From Nyssa sinensis (taxonomy: Eukaryota > Streptophyta > Magnoliopsida > Cornales > Nyssaceae), in the NCBI GenBank assembly GCA_008638375.1, contig CM018043.1, positions 57,541,510 to 57,605,509 on the forward strand: a DNA stretch of 64,000 bases. Reading direction: 5' to 3'. The notes below the pieces were generated by a model that searched no databases, was not told the DNA's origin, and saw only the letters and a list, made by a program, of their open reading frames with translations. Within the stretch, counting starts at the first letter, position 1, and every line of letters starts with the position of its first letter. Positions 22,401-37,400 of the stretch are shown piece by piece. The position numbers and the translations under genes were made by a program.

Positions 22401-25400
22401 TCTCAAACACTGCCATCACATCCACCTTCAGCACAGGCCAGCATTTTTTAACAAAGGCCATAGTAAACCCATCCGGGCCTGGAGCTTTATCCCCGTTACA
22501 CGCCTCCTAAGGCTCTCTCCACTTCCTCCTCCAAGAAAGGGGACTCCAAACTAGCGGCTTCTTCCCCGTTCAGTCTGTTCAAAATGATATCCTCTACTCC
22601 TGGTCTCCAACCTCGTGGCTCTGAGTAAAGAGTAGAGAAGAAATCAACTATACCCCTTCTGATTGGCTCCTCCTCTATCAGAACACAATTGTCAATAACA
22701 ATAGAGGAAATTCTGTTCTTCCTATAATGAGAGGAGGCCACCCTATGAAAGAACTTTGTGTTGCGGTCACCATCTTTAAGCCAGACAGCCCGAGATTTCT
22801 GCCTCCAAGAGATTTCCTCCATCTTGAGGATCTGACCAATTTGCTCCTTTAGGCCTTCTCTCTCCACCCTTTGGGCAACGGAAATGGATTCCATCTGCTC
22901 TTCCCTGTCCAAATCCAGCAAATTATTTAGAATATTCTGCTTTCTTACTTGGATAAGACCAAAGACCTCTCTATTCCATTTTTTGAGGTCTTCCTTAAGA
23001 AGCTTTAGCTTTCGGGCAATGCAGTAACTCGGGGACCCAGACATATCATAAGACTCCCACCAATTTCTCACCAGCTCCACAAACCCGTCACTTTCAAGCC
23101 ACATGTTCTCAATTCTAAAAGGGCTTTTGCCCACACGAAAGCCCCACAAGACAGCATGATCGGATGATGGTCAGAACAAGGCCGCGGGAGACACTGTTGG
23201 GAGAGACCGGGGAAGTGATCCTCCCATTGAGGCGACACAAGGAATCTGTCCAAACGAGACCTAGCTAACTGATTATCTCCTCTAAACAAGGTAAATCTTC
23301 CTCCCTCCAAAGGCAAATCCACAAGACTCTGGGAGTTTATGAAACTCATTGAAGATTCGCATAGCCGAGGTCAACCTCCCATCACCGACCCTCTCATCCG
23401 GACTTCTTACAACATTAAAATCCCCCCCTAGGCACCATGGGATGGGCCAAGAGAGAAGCATAGCCTGCAACTCCTCCCAGAAGCTACTTCTATCCCCATC
23501 AATAATAGGCCCATACACTCCACAAAATCCCCAAACCAAAGAATTGGGGGCCGAACTAAATTTACAAGAAATAGAGAAATCTCCCACTCTGTGTTCTATA
23601 CAAGTAACCACTCTGGAATCCCATGCCACCAAAATACCTCCGGCAGTTCCCCGAGCATTCAAAGCAACCCACTTGACCCACCTAGAGCCCCAAATGGAAC
23701 GGACAAGACTCCTTGATATGCTTTCCACTTTGGTTTCCTGAAGGCTGATTACCGATGGCTTCCATTCCCTCACTAAACCTTTGATAACTGATACGCTTAT
23801 CCGGGTCATTTAAACCCCTCACATTCCAAGACAATAGTTTTAGATTCATAAAAAAGTATGTTAGATTCTATCATTGCCTTCTACCAAGGCCCCCGCCGAT
23901 TTATTTCCCCCATAGTTAACCGTACAAGACAACTCTTTCATGACTCTCTGCAGCCTTTTCACTGATTTCTCCGCCCTATCTTTTTCCGATACATTACTTG
24001 AGCAGGGTCTAGCATTGCTCATTACAATATCTCTGAATAATGCCATCAGTTGATCTTCAAAACCTACACAAGGTACCCCTAGCAACTTACTAACCTTCCC
24101 CAATTTCCTTAGCACCCAACCATCCGATAATCTCTGCTGATGGCAGAGAAGATCCGTTGTGTACTCCGCTCCATTCTGGGACAGACGGTTTGTGTATTCT
24201 GCCGGCATTACAACTGCCAATGGGTTACAGATTTCCAACTGACCATCAAAATCCTGCTGACGCAACACCATGTCCCCCCCTTGATCACTTTCCTGCTGCC
24301 TCAAGACGAGGTCCCCCCCCCCCCTGAACAATTTCCTGCTGCCGCAACACTAAATCTCCCTCCTGATCAATTGGACTATTAAACATGTCTTGAGTGGTGG
24401 CCAACTCAACTTCTGCCACAAAAGAACTCTCTGCGATGGTATCAGAGTGAGGGATCTCCTTGTAAATATTGTTCTCCAAATACTGCAGGAATTCCCCTTC
24501 ATCCACCAAACTGCTGTAATCTGAGTCTTGCCACTTCTGTAGAAATACCTGAGTACCCTGCCGGATTATCGTTCTCCTTGGATTTTCCTTTCGCCCCTGC
24601 TCTGTCGTCGTCGGATGCTGCTTTAGAGACAATCGCACAGACCCCTTTACTGCTTCTCTCACGAACAGCCATTGACTTGGCTTTGTTAAAAGGAGACTTC
24701 ATAAAATCCGGACGTGGGTAGCGCCCCGGCCTGGGCTCCAGAGAAAGACTACCCGAAGTGGGCTTAGACTTATTAGATTGGGCCGCTCCTCCCCATCCCA
24801 TATGAACTCCTCTAAATTGGGCCCAATGTTTCTTTTCTTTAAATCGATCTTTCTTTGGATTCCTCCCATACCTGAGCAAGTGGCCCGGTCTCCCTGTATT
24901 TCCTCCGTTTTTATGAGGCAGGCTCAAGCCATGTGGCCCAACACGGGTTGACTGACCACTTTGAGATCCACCGTTTTGTTGAAATAGGCCCATTCCATGC
25001 GGCCCAACATGGAGCGTCCTGCTCGGTAGAGAACCCACCGTTATAACCCCATGGTCTCACAAGATCTGGAATGTTCCTACCTATACCAGCCGTCCGATCA
25101 TCCTTCGAAAAGGATTTGAGATATGAAAAACGGTTGCGTGTAGCAGGGCACTGCTCCGTCCTCTCTGCCATCCCTGACCTGTCAGCCTGACTTTGGGACC
25201 TCAGTCGCGCTTCCGGCGCGTTGCCCCCCCTCACTCTTTTCCCTATCGCCCCTGTGTGCCGCTGCATCCTCCTGACAGCCGCGAGACATCATCGACACAA
25301 ATCGGACCACTTTCCGACCAGACCGGAAGAGAGAAGTTCCATCGCCCGCACTTAATGGTGAAAGACGCAGGGATATTCTCCGAGCGTCCTCGAACCTGAA

Positions 25401-28400
25401 TCCTGGCCCACCTCAAATGTCGGCACTCGGACGTATCCCGGTCCGCTGTAACAAATTAACCGCACCGGTCCCCCAACGCCTGAAACAGCTCCATGCTCCA
25501 CAGAAAAGCAGGAAGACCCATTATCCGAATCCACCTTAACCTAGTGTCCGACATCTCCGAGCAACACCCTGACGGGGACCACGGCTTGAGAGTCACTGCC
25601 AGCCCCTCAAAGGTCCTATGAGCAACTGTGCAGAATCCTTCTAGCCTCTTCTTCCGATGGAAGCTCGAAGAGAAACCAGGCACCATTCAAATCAAGCACA
25701 TTCAGCCCGGCTTGTATCCCCCAGTGTTTGAGAGCCCACCTTAGTAGCTTCGTCTTGTTAGGGACTGGAGTATCAAGATCGCCGATTCTGCCAATTAGGC
25801 ATCGTCGGAGATAATTCAGACGGCTACCACAAGAGCCCAGGTGCACCTCAACGTCTTCCGGCTCATCATCAAGCTTTGGTTCCACTAGAATGGGCTCCGA
25901 AGGCCATTCACCTATTCTGCTTACTTCCAAATAAGACCCCTGATTCTTCTTGGGACTTCTTGGCATGGATAGCTCTAATTTCCTGAAAGCCTGAGCAAGA
26001 AATGACCATCCTCCTTTCTCAGTGTCTTCCGGCAGAATTAGAGACCGTATTCCTTTCGACGATCTTCCTTCCAGTCGAATGAAGTTTCCTCGATGATTTG
26101 AACCCTTCCACAGTATTAAACTTCTATGTTTTCCATGCAGCCCCATAGGAAACACAATTCTTCTGTTGTCCATTGCATGAGCCTCCAAGGTATTGCAAAC
26201 CCACTCCAACTCCCAACGGAGCACCCATAACTTTCTGACTACACTTGGACCCCTTTCTATGAGCTGAAAGAGCTCAGCCGACCCATCCTCCTCCTTCAAT
26301 AACTCAAAAGATTTGTCTCCAATCTGGGCAATCATCCTCTACCTTATAAGAAAGGGTATACTTTGCAAAGTCATGGCACTGTTGAAGCTTTATAGAAGGG
26401 TATCAGAATCAGAAACTGAAAATGAGAGGTTCAAAATCCAATCCTCTTTTCTGTTTTCTTACTTTCCATCATTTTCTTAGTTCTTACGAGACAATAGGAT
26501 AAAAATCTCAATGTTTGTAATGTATCTTCAGAAGTGTTACATCTGAAGTACTGCAATGAACAAAATTCCTTTGCCTGCATCAGATCACACTCCCCTTTTG
26601 TTTGATTGTGGAGGTGTGAAGAGTGGAAGGGCCGAAGGGGCCATTTCAATTCAAGAATACATGGCTTAAGGAGGAAAGCTTCAAGAAGTTGGTGGGGGAG
26701 CTATGAGACCACTGGAACTTTGGGATACGTTCTGGCCAGAAAGTTAAATGTGCTGAAGGAGGAACAACGAATTGTTTGGGAATTCGAGTTTAAGGAAGAA
26801 AAGGATCTTGCAAGATATGCAAGATTTGGACGCAGAGGATCAATTTAATCCTCTTTCTGAGGATGGCAGGAATAGAATGAACGAGTTGAAGGGTGATCTG
26901 GGGAAGACTTTTGGCAGGTGGAAGAAATCAGTTGGCATCATAAATCTAGGCATTGTTGTTAAAAGAAGGGGATAAAAAGACTTGATTTTTTCATTGGGCG
27001 GCTAATGCTTATAGGAGGGTGAATAATATAAGCAAGGTGGTGATTGATGGGAGATCCTTGGAGAAGGAGGAAGAGGTGAAAAGTGGCATCTCTCTGTTTT
27101 AATGAGCAGCTCTATATGAATACAGCCTCGTGGAGACCATTTCTTGATGATTCAGAGATTAAGATGATGTCTGATTAGGAGAGGCAACATTTGGAGAGGC
27201 CAGTCATGGAAAAGGAAGTTGGGGCAGCGCTTAGATCTTGTGATGGGGACAAGGATACCGGTCCGTATGGGTTTTGGATGGATTTTTTAAGCATTGTTGG
27301 TCAACGGTGAGGCATGATGTCATGGAAGTTTTCCATTATTTCCATGAGGTTGGATCCTTTGAGAGAAGCCTGAATTATTCTTTTATTGCTTTGATTCCGA
27401 AGGATTGGAAAGCATAAGGGATTTCAAGCCAATTAGCTTGCTGGGGGAGTATGCAAGTTGATTGTGAAGGTGTTATCTTTTTGAATCAGGAATGTCTTGG
27501 GGCATTTTGTGTCAGATAGTCAAAATGCTTTTGTGCGTGGTAGACAAATACTGTATGCAACATAAATAGCCAATGAGTGCCTTGATTCGAGAAGGAAGGT
27601 TAGGGAGAAGGGGCTGGTTTGCAAATTAGATATTGAAAAGGCCTCTGATCATGTCAATTGGGGGGGGGGGGGGAGTTACTTTTTGTATATGCTTCAAAGC
27701 TTGGGGTTTGGAGGAATTGGTGTCGGGGTCTCAAAGTGAACTTGAGCAAGAGTGAGCTCTTGTTGGTGGGGGCAGTGAGAGGGATAGAGATTTAGCGCTG
27801 AATTTGGGTTGCAAGGTTGGTTCGTTTCCTCCGGTGTATCTGGGTATGCATCTAGGAGCCTCTTCCAAGGCCAAGTTAGTGCGGGATCTCGTGGTGTACA
27901 TCTTCAAAGACAACTTGTGGGCTGGAAAGGGCAATGTTTTTGCAAGGGAGGAAGCTCACATTGATAAAAAGCACTTTGGGGAGTCTTTCGACGTATTTCA
28001 TGTCCCTTTTTCCTATTCTGGCTCAAGTGGAAAAGAGGTTCGAAAAGTTTTATGGAGATTTTTTTTGTGGGGAGGAAAAGATGAGGAGAGGAAGACTTAT
28101 CTAGTTAGTTGGGATAAAATCAAGTTTCCATTGAATGAGGGTGGGTTGGGGTTGAAGGATTTTAGGGTGTTTTAAAAAGCTCTTCTAGGGAAATGGTTGT
28201 TGTGGCGCTTTGGAGTGAAAACTTCTTCTAGAAGGAGATTGCCGATAAAGGCTAAATTTGGTATTGAGCCAAGGGGTGGGTTTTGAAAGATGTTGATGGT
28301 CCTTATGGGGTGGGGTTATGAAAATCCAGTCCAAAGGGAGTTAGGAGAGTTTTTTAGACTTCGTAGATTTTTGGTGGAAGATGGGGCTAGGGTGAAGTTT

Positions 28401-31400
28401 TGGAAAGACATGGCGTGGTGAGGAAGCTTTAGAGTTCAAATATCCTTCGTTATTGTAGATTAACATTGATCGTGACGCTTTGGTAGCAGATTTTGTTTCT
28501 TATTTTGAGGATGGTGTGGTTTGATCTCCTTGCTTTAGGAGAGATTTTTAGGATTAGAAACTCGACGACATTATTAGTTTGATGCAACTTCTTAATAGTC
28601 ATGCAACAAAGGAGGACCAAGAGGATTGGTTGGAATGGAAGTGGGGTGGGGGAGATAATTTCACCGTAAAGTCTTTCTATATGGAGTTAGTGAGGCGAGG
28701 GGATAGAACATTTCCATGGAAGGAAATTTGGAAGACCAAGGCCCATTCGAAGGTGGACTTCTTTGCTTGGTCTATGTATTGGTCGGTAGTGTTGACAGTG
28801 GATAATCTTCAAAAGAGGGTTTTCGGTTGGCGGATAGGTTTTTCATGTGCAAAAGAGAAGAGGAGATCATTGGTAATTTGTTCATTCATTGTCCAATTGC
28901 AAGGGATTTATGGTGTCTTCTCTTTTCTTTGTTTGGGTGATGTTAGGTTTTGCCTTATTCAATTGTGGAGCTTATAAAAGGATGGTGGAAATTTATTGTA
29001 AGAAATAATATTAGGAAGCTATAGAATTTGGCGTCTCTTTGTCTTTTTCGGTGCATATGGCCCGGAAGACATTCGAAACGTCCCTTGTAGATTGAAAGAT
29101 AGTTTTCTTAGATCTTTAATGCAGACATTACTTCAAAAACAAAAAAAAAATGCATCGTTGGGATTGAGAAGTCTTTCAATATAAATCTTGCAAACCACAT
29201 AGGTAACTACTTTATCTATCCAATGCCTGATTGTCATTAAATTTGTTAGTAATTATATATTAATCAGTTTGTTGAACTTGGTGAAAATAAGTTGAAGGCA
29301 TCTCTATCATAAGAATATTCAATTGAAAGGGTTGACTACATGGATCCCTTTTTTATCATATAAGAATATATATTCTTATAAACATGTTTGCATTTGATGT
29401 AGAACAAGGGGTGGATCCTTGATGTCCCAATACGACCCAAAAAATGGGTAATGTGTGGGGGTATTTTCACCCGCTTTTGACCCATTTCTGGGGTATTTTG
29501 GTTTTCTAATTTTAATCGGATTAATAGAAGGAATTAGTAGTTTCCTATTCGGATTAGTAGTTTTTTAGCCCTTTAAATATGATGTAAACAGACTTCTATT
29601 ATCGATCTCTATCAATAATATCAGAATTCGAATTTAGAGAATTCTTCTCTTGTTGGGTGAGGAATCCCCATATTACTTGAGTTTCAAGGATTTCGACGTG
29701 TTCAACTCCTTTCATGTTTTTGCGTTGCGTCAGCTTTGCATCATGCGGATGGAGAATAAAACAGTGCAACAAAAATGTTGATTTGAACTTAGGTTTTAGT
29801 TGACGAAAGCTTAGCAATAACATTCATAACTAACCCATATATGGCAAAAGTGCACTTTATGTTGACTATAAACAATCTCAATTGGCTACAATGAAATGAT
29901 TTCAAGCACAAAGTAAGTTCTTTTGAGACAGAAAGTGAAGGAGTGAGGGATGTGCTTCTCTGCTTGTAATGTTTTAGTAGGATGAGAAGCATTTATTTTT
30001 TATTTGTTTTTAATTTCTCTTCCCTATTTATACTAAGTTAGTAGTGGTCTATTTTCTTTTATTTACTTTTCCAGATTGTCCTTCGGAGCACTTATTACCT
30101 TAGGAAGGATGGATATGGTGGTTGTGCAGTAGACAAGCTTATTTATGTGCCTAAAACATTGAAGGGGTCCCCCTGCTTAATGCTACCTTGGTAATAAGTA
30201 GTGCCTAGACATGAAGTTAACGAGATTATCACATGCTATCAAAGAATACAACAATTGTTTCTTTAGGTTTGCTGAGCCTACAGATATATGACAATATGAC
30301 ATACACAGCACCCAACCGCATAAGTAGTCTCATCATGTGGATAATAAATAAGCGCATGGTTGCCTCAGTTTCTAGGATTGCCTCTCTCTTGTCTTTGTGT
30401 TTCTTAAAGAATTGATTGCTTAAGAGACCAGGTGACTGCCTATAAGAACATTCTCATATAATTAGTTGTAACATACTTCACATTCACAAAAGTTTGCGGG
30501 GACCTAATTTTCTATTTTTGATAACATTAGGTTTATAACGAAGAGCGATTTTGAATTTATGGTTGAAGCTTTCCTTTTCTTCTAGGAAGAGTGTGGAACA
30601 CGCAGAGAGAGAGAGAGCAATGGTTTTTTGTCTCTACTTGTTATGGATTGGTTGAAAAGTTTTACTTATTTCAATTTCTGGTTTTCCTTTATGTACTCCA
30701 TGTTTGGTTAAAGCTTAAATGGTATATGTAATTCTAATTTACATTTTTTTCCCCAGAATCCTTACTTTTTCTTACTAAACTCCTAAAATAAAGGACTAGA
30801 GTAGCCAATGTGCTGATTCATTATTCTAATTGATTAGTAAGCTCTGAATTCTTCTTTGTGTAAATGTGATCACATGTCTGTGCCTACAAAAGTAAGGGAG
30901 CACTTGGCCTTGGCACCCAATTGACAATACTATTTCAAGTAAAATAAAAACAAGCGATACTTTTTGAAAAACAAAAAAAAAACAAGTGATGACACCTTGG
31001 TGAGTGCCTGAGCATTGTCAATTTTGTAGCGCACAAAGTGTTTTATTGGGTTGCGTAATCCAAGAAAGTAGCCTACTATTAATTTGTGACTTACCCCTCA
31101 GTTTTGGAGCTCAAGTCTTAGCGATGTGTTGTCCATTGAACTTGTATATGCTATGGAGGTTCACACTTACCAATTGCAGGGAAAGTTGACCCAACCAGGT
31201 TGCAAAGAAAGTTTATAAAAAAATTTGAATTTTAAACCAATCTTTTGGCTTTATCTGGCTATTTGAACTAGTTTGGCTGGACTCATTTCTATTTCCAGAC
31301 TGAATGGCTTGATCCACCCAAAATATACAAATCCAAAAAAAAGACAGACAAATGAATTGGTTGAACTGTTAATCTGTTGACCCATTGAATCATATGGTCT

Positions 31401-34400
31401 GGTGAAAGAATTATATGTCGCTTAAGTGAAGATATTGTGTTACTTAAATTGATGAAATACTTAAGTGAAGGATTTGGCTGATAGAGGTTTTAAGATGGTC
31501 AGACTTTCTTTATTATGTGGAATATGTAACATTTATTCAACTCCAACATCATTAATGATGACTTAATTTTTTTCTTTCTTCTCAGTCCTCTTTGACAAGA
31601 TGGAGATACTGTTTTTATACCTTATGGTTTATGTCTTGCAGTGCACAACGGTTGCATGATTTGGGTGATGAGTCAAAGCTGCTTCCTCTTTGGAGACAGG
31701 TAAAGTCTTTCTTAATGTAGACATAATTAATTATCTCTCATTAAATTTGCTTTAAGATAAAATTTTGGCTTTTTAAGCAACATAGCTTTGTTTTTTTGTT
31801 TGTGTCTACATTTATATACAAATAATGGTTTCAAATCTTTATGAACGTGGCATGCATTTTTTTTTTCTTATATCATTATGGATGTGAAATGTTCTTGCCA
31901 CAGGCAGATCCTAGGTTTCTCTGGAACAACTATATGTTGGAAGTTCTCATTGATAATAAGGTCAGATTATTGCCAAATTCGTAGCTATGTTACATCTTTC
32001 ATTTCTTCAGAACTTTGAAATTGTAGCTCTCTGACTATAATAACATGTCCTATATGTGCAGCTTGATCCATACTTACTTCCAGTTGTCCAAGGGAATATC
32101 CTTTACTTTTTGTTAGCTGGCAAATAGTGGCTTTTGCATAGATACTGATGTTTAAACAGTTGGTTGATTTAGTTCAGTTCATGAATAATGAGGATTGATA
32201 TTATCTATATTTTAATTTAAAGTTATACCTTAACTGACCATCACCTTTTCAGAACTTTCAAGCAGCCATTGGAAAAGATATTATTGATGTTACTCTGATT
32301 GCACGAAGATGTACTAGGAGAACTGGTATTTGAAACCTTTGCTGCTGCTCTTTCTTTTATTTATTTATTTCCCTCAAATTAGTTTTAGACTTTCATTATC
32401 ATGTTTCTAGGGGGAGGGTATAAATGCGTATTCTTTTTATAATTATATATAAGAAACAAATTTATGAAGGGAGGATGGTTGTGAAAGAGGAAGAGATTTC
32501 TTCTCATTAGAGTATATAATAACAAACTAAAAGGTAGCAAACTTCACTAAGTGCAGCAAGATATTATTATATTGTGTCAAGAGAATGTAATCTACTGAGG
32601 CATTGAATTACCAGAAAGGTATTTCTCTTGGCAGAGTTCTCCCTTTTGCTATGTTTGTTTGCTCCTGAATTGCACTTCTAGGCAACTAAGCTAGGGAGCA
32701 TTCCAACACTGTTGATTGATTACCGATTTGTGTATGGTATTTGATTTTCTCCAAAGACCTCTCACTTTTTCTTTTTCTTTTCTGTCCAGTAAATTTTTTT
32801 ACTCTATTGCTCTTCACAATAAAATTATATATCCTTAAATTAGAGCTTTCAGTGCCATCATTGAAGCTCCAAATTTCAGACCCCTCAGTAGACCTCTCAC
32901 ATCTCTGATCCTTTTGGCATTTCATTACTTGATTGCGTAATGTGCTTTCATATGGATTCTGATGCCACTGCACTGCTTGCCCTGCATTTCTACCTTTGAA
33001 TCCATATAGAGTGCTGTTTTAGATCAAATTGGTTGCCAGCTTAAGATTTTCTCTACATATTTCATGGTTCATACATGTTGCAAGCTTATGTCATCAGGGC
33101 AGCCGTTTTGGTATATATGGATGAATTAATCGAACCATTGATGGAGAAATGGCATCTCTTTGGCAGTCAAGTAAAATATTGTTCAGCATGCAGTATAATA
33201 TTTGACATTACAGTTTTGGCATTGTTTTTCCGTGCTAGTCTGGTTGATTGTAATTTTACTTATTATGGAAGGCACAAGGATGTGGAGAAGAGGAGCTGAT
33301 TCTGATGGGTATGTTGCAAATTTTGTGGAAAGTGAACAAATCATGCAGTTGAATGGGCATACAGCATCATTTGTGCAGGTAATATTTTTATTAATTTACT
33401 TCATGACTCGCGCTTTTTCCAATTCTTCCAATTTTAATAGAAGAATAAAACACGAGAAACATCGTACAATACATGTTAAAAGAGTTTGTTTACTATTTTC
33501 TTTTCTTCTTTCTCTTTCCCTAAATCGCTGCATACATGCGCCTTTCAACTATTTGAAAAAGAAGACTAAGAAGTTGCTGATAAAAAGAGGAGGGTGCAAT
33601 TTCTTTACAGGCTGAGAATGGAGATCCTTCAAAAATATTTTTCACTCCCGAATAGCAAGTTGATTACAAGATTTTTTTCCCCTTCATAACTGCCTGGACC
33701 GTTCCTTTTGAGTCTAGAGAAGTCATTTTTTCCCACAAATATTCCATTAGTGCTTGCTTCATTCTTTGATACATGAGGAGCTAAATAGGTTGTGATGGAC
33801 ACGATGTGGTTGTGAAGAAAGCTCCCAATGGAATGAAAAGAAGCATTATGATAAGGAGACCAGCACCAGTTCTAAATTTGCTATGCACAAGATCTGGTTG
33901 TGAAATTCTTGTCTTACTTGGAGATGATCACTTAATAATTTCTCCAATCACACTATCCATGCCACTTGCCACTTTATTAGGGATATTTTACCTTCAACTC
34001 GACAGCAAAGTTTTCCTTTCAAATGGAAGAAACAGCTCAAAATGAATTTCCCAAAATTGTCTGGGCCTTGTAGCCCTAATAGTTCAACTGCAAAGCAATA
34101 CCAAAAAGTGCTCTATCAAATCTAACACCAGCTCTCATAAATTCCCATGATCAATGGCAGATCACATGGCTCCATGGTTTGAAGTGAAGTATTATTTTTG
34201 ATTGAAGCCATATGAAAAATCTTGGGAAAGCATGTAAAGTGTGTGTTAGTACCCAGAAGGCTAACCTAAACCTTTCTCAGCAGTTCAGTTGATAACTAGT
34301 TGATAAGAAGCTCTTCCATAGATAACTAGTGCGTTAATGAAACTACCTTTGTCTGCCATCTTCTTTCATATACTTCATATTTTGCATGAAAAAAAAACCA

Positions 34401-37400
34401 TGAACTCTCTGTTTCTCCTCAAAATTCATGAAGCTTAAGTGCCAAGAGCCTCCATAAATGTTAAACAGAAAATTCTTTTATTTTTTTATACGTATTATTA
34501 CCGAATAAGTTGTTTTTGTGGCTTATCTGGATTACACTGCATGACGATGGTATTGCATTTGTTACTAGTGGTTTATTTTTAGATTGCCTTTTGCAGGTTC
34601 GAGGGTCAATTCCATTACTTTGGGATCAAATTGTTGATTTGACTTATAAGCCTAAGTTTGAGATCGTGAGACTTGAGGAAGCAGTGAGTGTCTTAGTATT
34701 CTGCCCTTTGAAAAGTCTGGTTTTATTACAATTTTTTTTTTTCCTTTTATGTCTTAATTAACTACTGCTTTGTACAACACTTTCTGCAGCCTCGAGTAGT
34801 TGAGCGACATTTTTTAGATCTAAGAAAAAAATATGGAAATGTCTTAGCTGTTGATCTTGTCAACAAGGTACACATTTTTTTCCCTCGTGTTCCCAACTTT
34901 TTTCAAATAACTCTGATGTCATAATTTTATAATTTGTGTTCAACGACAATCAAGAGTACAATAAGTTGGTGAAATTTTGCATGCATTTAGACATCTCCCT
35001 GTTATTAGAATAAACTCAGTGATGATATTGACAGAAGTTTCAATATATTTAAAAGCAAATCAATAATATGAAATAAATTTTCATTATGTGGGTATAATAT
35101 TAGGTATGTCATAGATTTATGAACTTCTCGTTATCTATGTTGAAATATCTATAAAAAATCTTAGGTATTTAAGATATATTGGTTGAAATATAAAGTTTTG
35201 CTTGCAAATACTATGAGGACACAAGGAAGACTTAAAATGATATGAGTTGAGGCTGAGGGAAAATGCATTCTTACTCATAAGTCAATGGGATTTATCTAAT
35301 TGTTCCGAAGAGGCTGGCAATGTATATAATCTATGTGACTTTAGTTTCTGAGAGTTTTTCAAGAAAATCCAGTTAAACCATTATAGAACGTCGGATTTCT
35401 TCAACTTCAATGGATTGAAACTTTGAGTTATTCTATTTTTTTTGTTAGAAATTTATACATTTTTGTATTGACAATTCTTTTCCAAAAGATGTAATTCTTT
35501 AGACAAGTAATTGTTGAGTTGTATTGAGTCATGTGGATTATTGTTAGTCTTAAAGTGAAGACTCAAGAAGTCTCACAAGTGCAATTAAGTCTGAAGAAAT
35601 GTGCAATTCAAGGAATGTTGCCATGCATATCATATATTACTTCTCAGGCACTTGACCTTAGAATTGAGTTTAAGTTTAGATATGAACTTTACAATGGTTA
35701 AAATGACCTTAAATATGGTTTAGTTTTGTTGTCTATAAGCAAAGTCTACTTATGGGAGTTACTGAAAAGTATGTTTCTAAATTTGTTTATGTGATATTCA
35801 ATTGGTTTCTGGAAAAATCATTAAAATTAAGTTGTAGATTTCCGAGTTAATTTCCCAGTAACTTGCCTGTCCGAACAGAGCTAGAGCTGCGCCCAAACGG
35901 AAAGGCTTTCCCCGTCCGAACGTGTGATGGCTAAAATGTGCCATGATTGGTTGTGATGTCCTATTCCGAATTGGTTTAGTGTTTTTCATTGGTTTTAGTA
36001 TAAATAGGGCCTTGCTATGTCTCACGTAAGGAACCCTAGTCTCTTAAATTATAGAAATACATCAAGAGATTTTGCTTTAGTTTTTTATTCATGTAGTCCA
36101 GCTTCTCTGCAAGGTTTCAACTCCTTGTGTTTGAAGTCTACGGACCTAGTGTCAAGTAGCACACTTAGGTTCATATAGCGAGCTAGGCACGTACTTCTAT
36201 TGCATAGGGATTTGTACACTGCTCTAGTGGTGAATTTGCGGATTGTAGATAATGCTGTGGTTGTGAAAGGCTAATCAAGAAGAAGCAGTCAATGTGCTTT
36301 TCTTAGGTAGCAATCAACCACTCTAGTTAAGTTTAGTGGAGAAACCTAACTCTATTAGGTCTTGAGTAATTGGATTAGTGTTTTCTTTCACACTAAATTT
36401 CAAATTCACATTTTTAAATCTAGTTTTTATAAATAATGAATTATTATTATTGGTAACAGTTGCCACTGACAGCAAGTCTGATTACCTTGCTGCAAATTTG
36501 AATTTGTACAATACATTATCTTCAAAAATTTACTATTGACTCAGACTTCTTGTTTTTAAAATTTTCAGAAAAATGTTTTGCTATAGTTCAAATGGGAGAG
36601 TGTGAGAATCATGCACCTTACTGCTTACGTTTTTGTTGCTTTGCAAAACTTGAGTTAATGATGTTGGTGACAAATAGATGAATTGATCAGTTATGTGTTT
36701 TAATTTTCATGAATGCATGCGAATGGTTTGTGGGGGAGTTTAGGTGCTGCAGTGTGTAGGTGACTAGGTGTGTCATGTGCTTTGGTGTAGATTTGCTGTA
36801 TTATTCTAAGAATTTCATTCCAAAGCCAACTTTATTTCTTTATCAGCATGGAGGCGAGGGACGCTTAAGTGAAAAATTTTCTGGTGCAATGCAGCATATT
36901 TTTAGTGATGATCTGAGGTAGAATCTCCTTTTGTATTGCCATTTTAATCAACTATACTTTTTTCATTTTATGCTAATAGCTAGTCATTTTTGCAGATATT
37001 TGCACTTCGATTTTCACCGGATATGCGGGCACGTTCATTTTGAGCGCCTCTCTATCCTTTATGATCAAATTGAGGATTTCCTTATCAAAAATAGGTATGG
37101 TTTCTTTTCAAATGGTAACCTGTGTAAGGATTGAGGTCCTATCCAAGTCCCCACATAGTTGACATAGGTTTGATTCCCCCTCCCCCCCACCGCATCGTTG
37201 TATAAAAAAAGAAGAAGAAGGTAACCTGGGCTTTGTGATGGTATTTGAAGATTCTTTGTTCAATCTATGCACATGAAGATAATTTTAGTTCAAGTATGGA
37301 ACAGTGTATATATATATATATTTTTTTTTTTCCTACAGTAATTTTCTTTCTACTTATTGAGGCTTAAATTCAGGTTAATTAATTTGATCATAGACATATA

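Larger units (their letters stand above)
20112..26347 (-). mobile_element. Near full-length L1-type LINE (6.2 kb)
   Basis: A LINE in reverse orientation inside SAC intron 4, bounded by a perfect 16-bp target-site duplication. Its 3' end on the minus strand reads TTTACTTATC followed by an A-run. The 5' end lies just before the ORF1 start near 26335. It holds an ORF1 remnant and an ORF2 remnant with endonuclease, reverse transcriptase and zinc-binding regions. Several frameshifts break both ORFs; some sit at G- or C-runs (20658-20670, 24317-24326) and could be sequencing errors. It is antisense to the SAC gene, which splices it out with the intron. Confidence 0.93.

Noticed and set aside
33202..33615. 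137-codon ORF overlapping SAC exon 9
   Set aside because: Wrong frame over the real exon and then intron sequence; a shadow.
37105..37215. B-box-like GGTTTGATTCCCC followed by an A-rich stretch
   Set aside because: No A-box at the right spacing and no flanking duplication, so SINE status is not supported.
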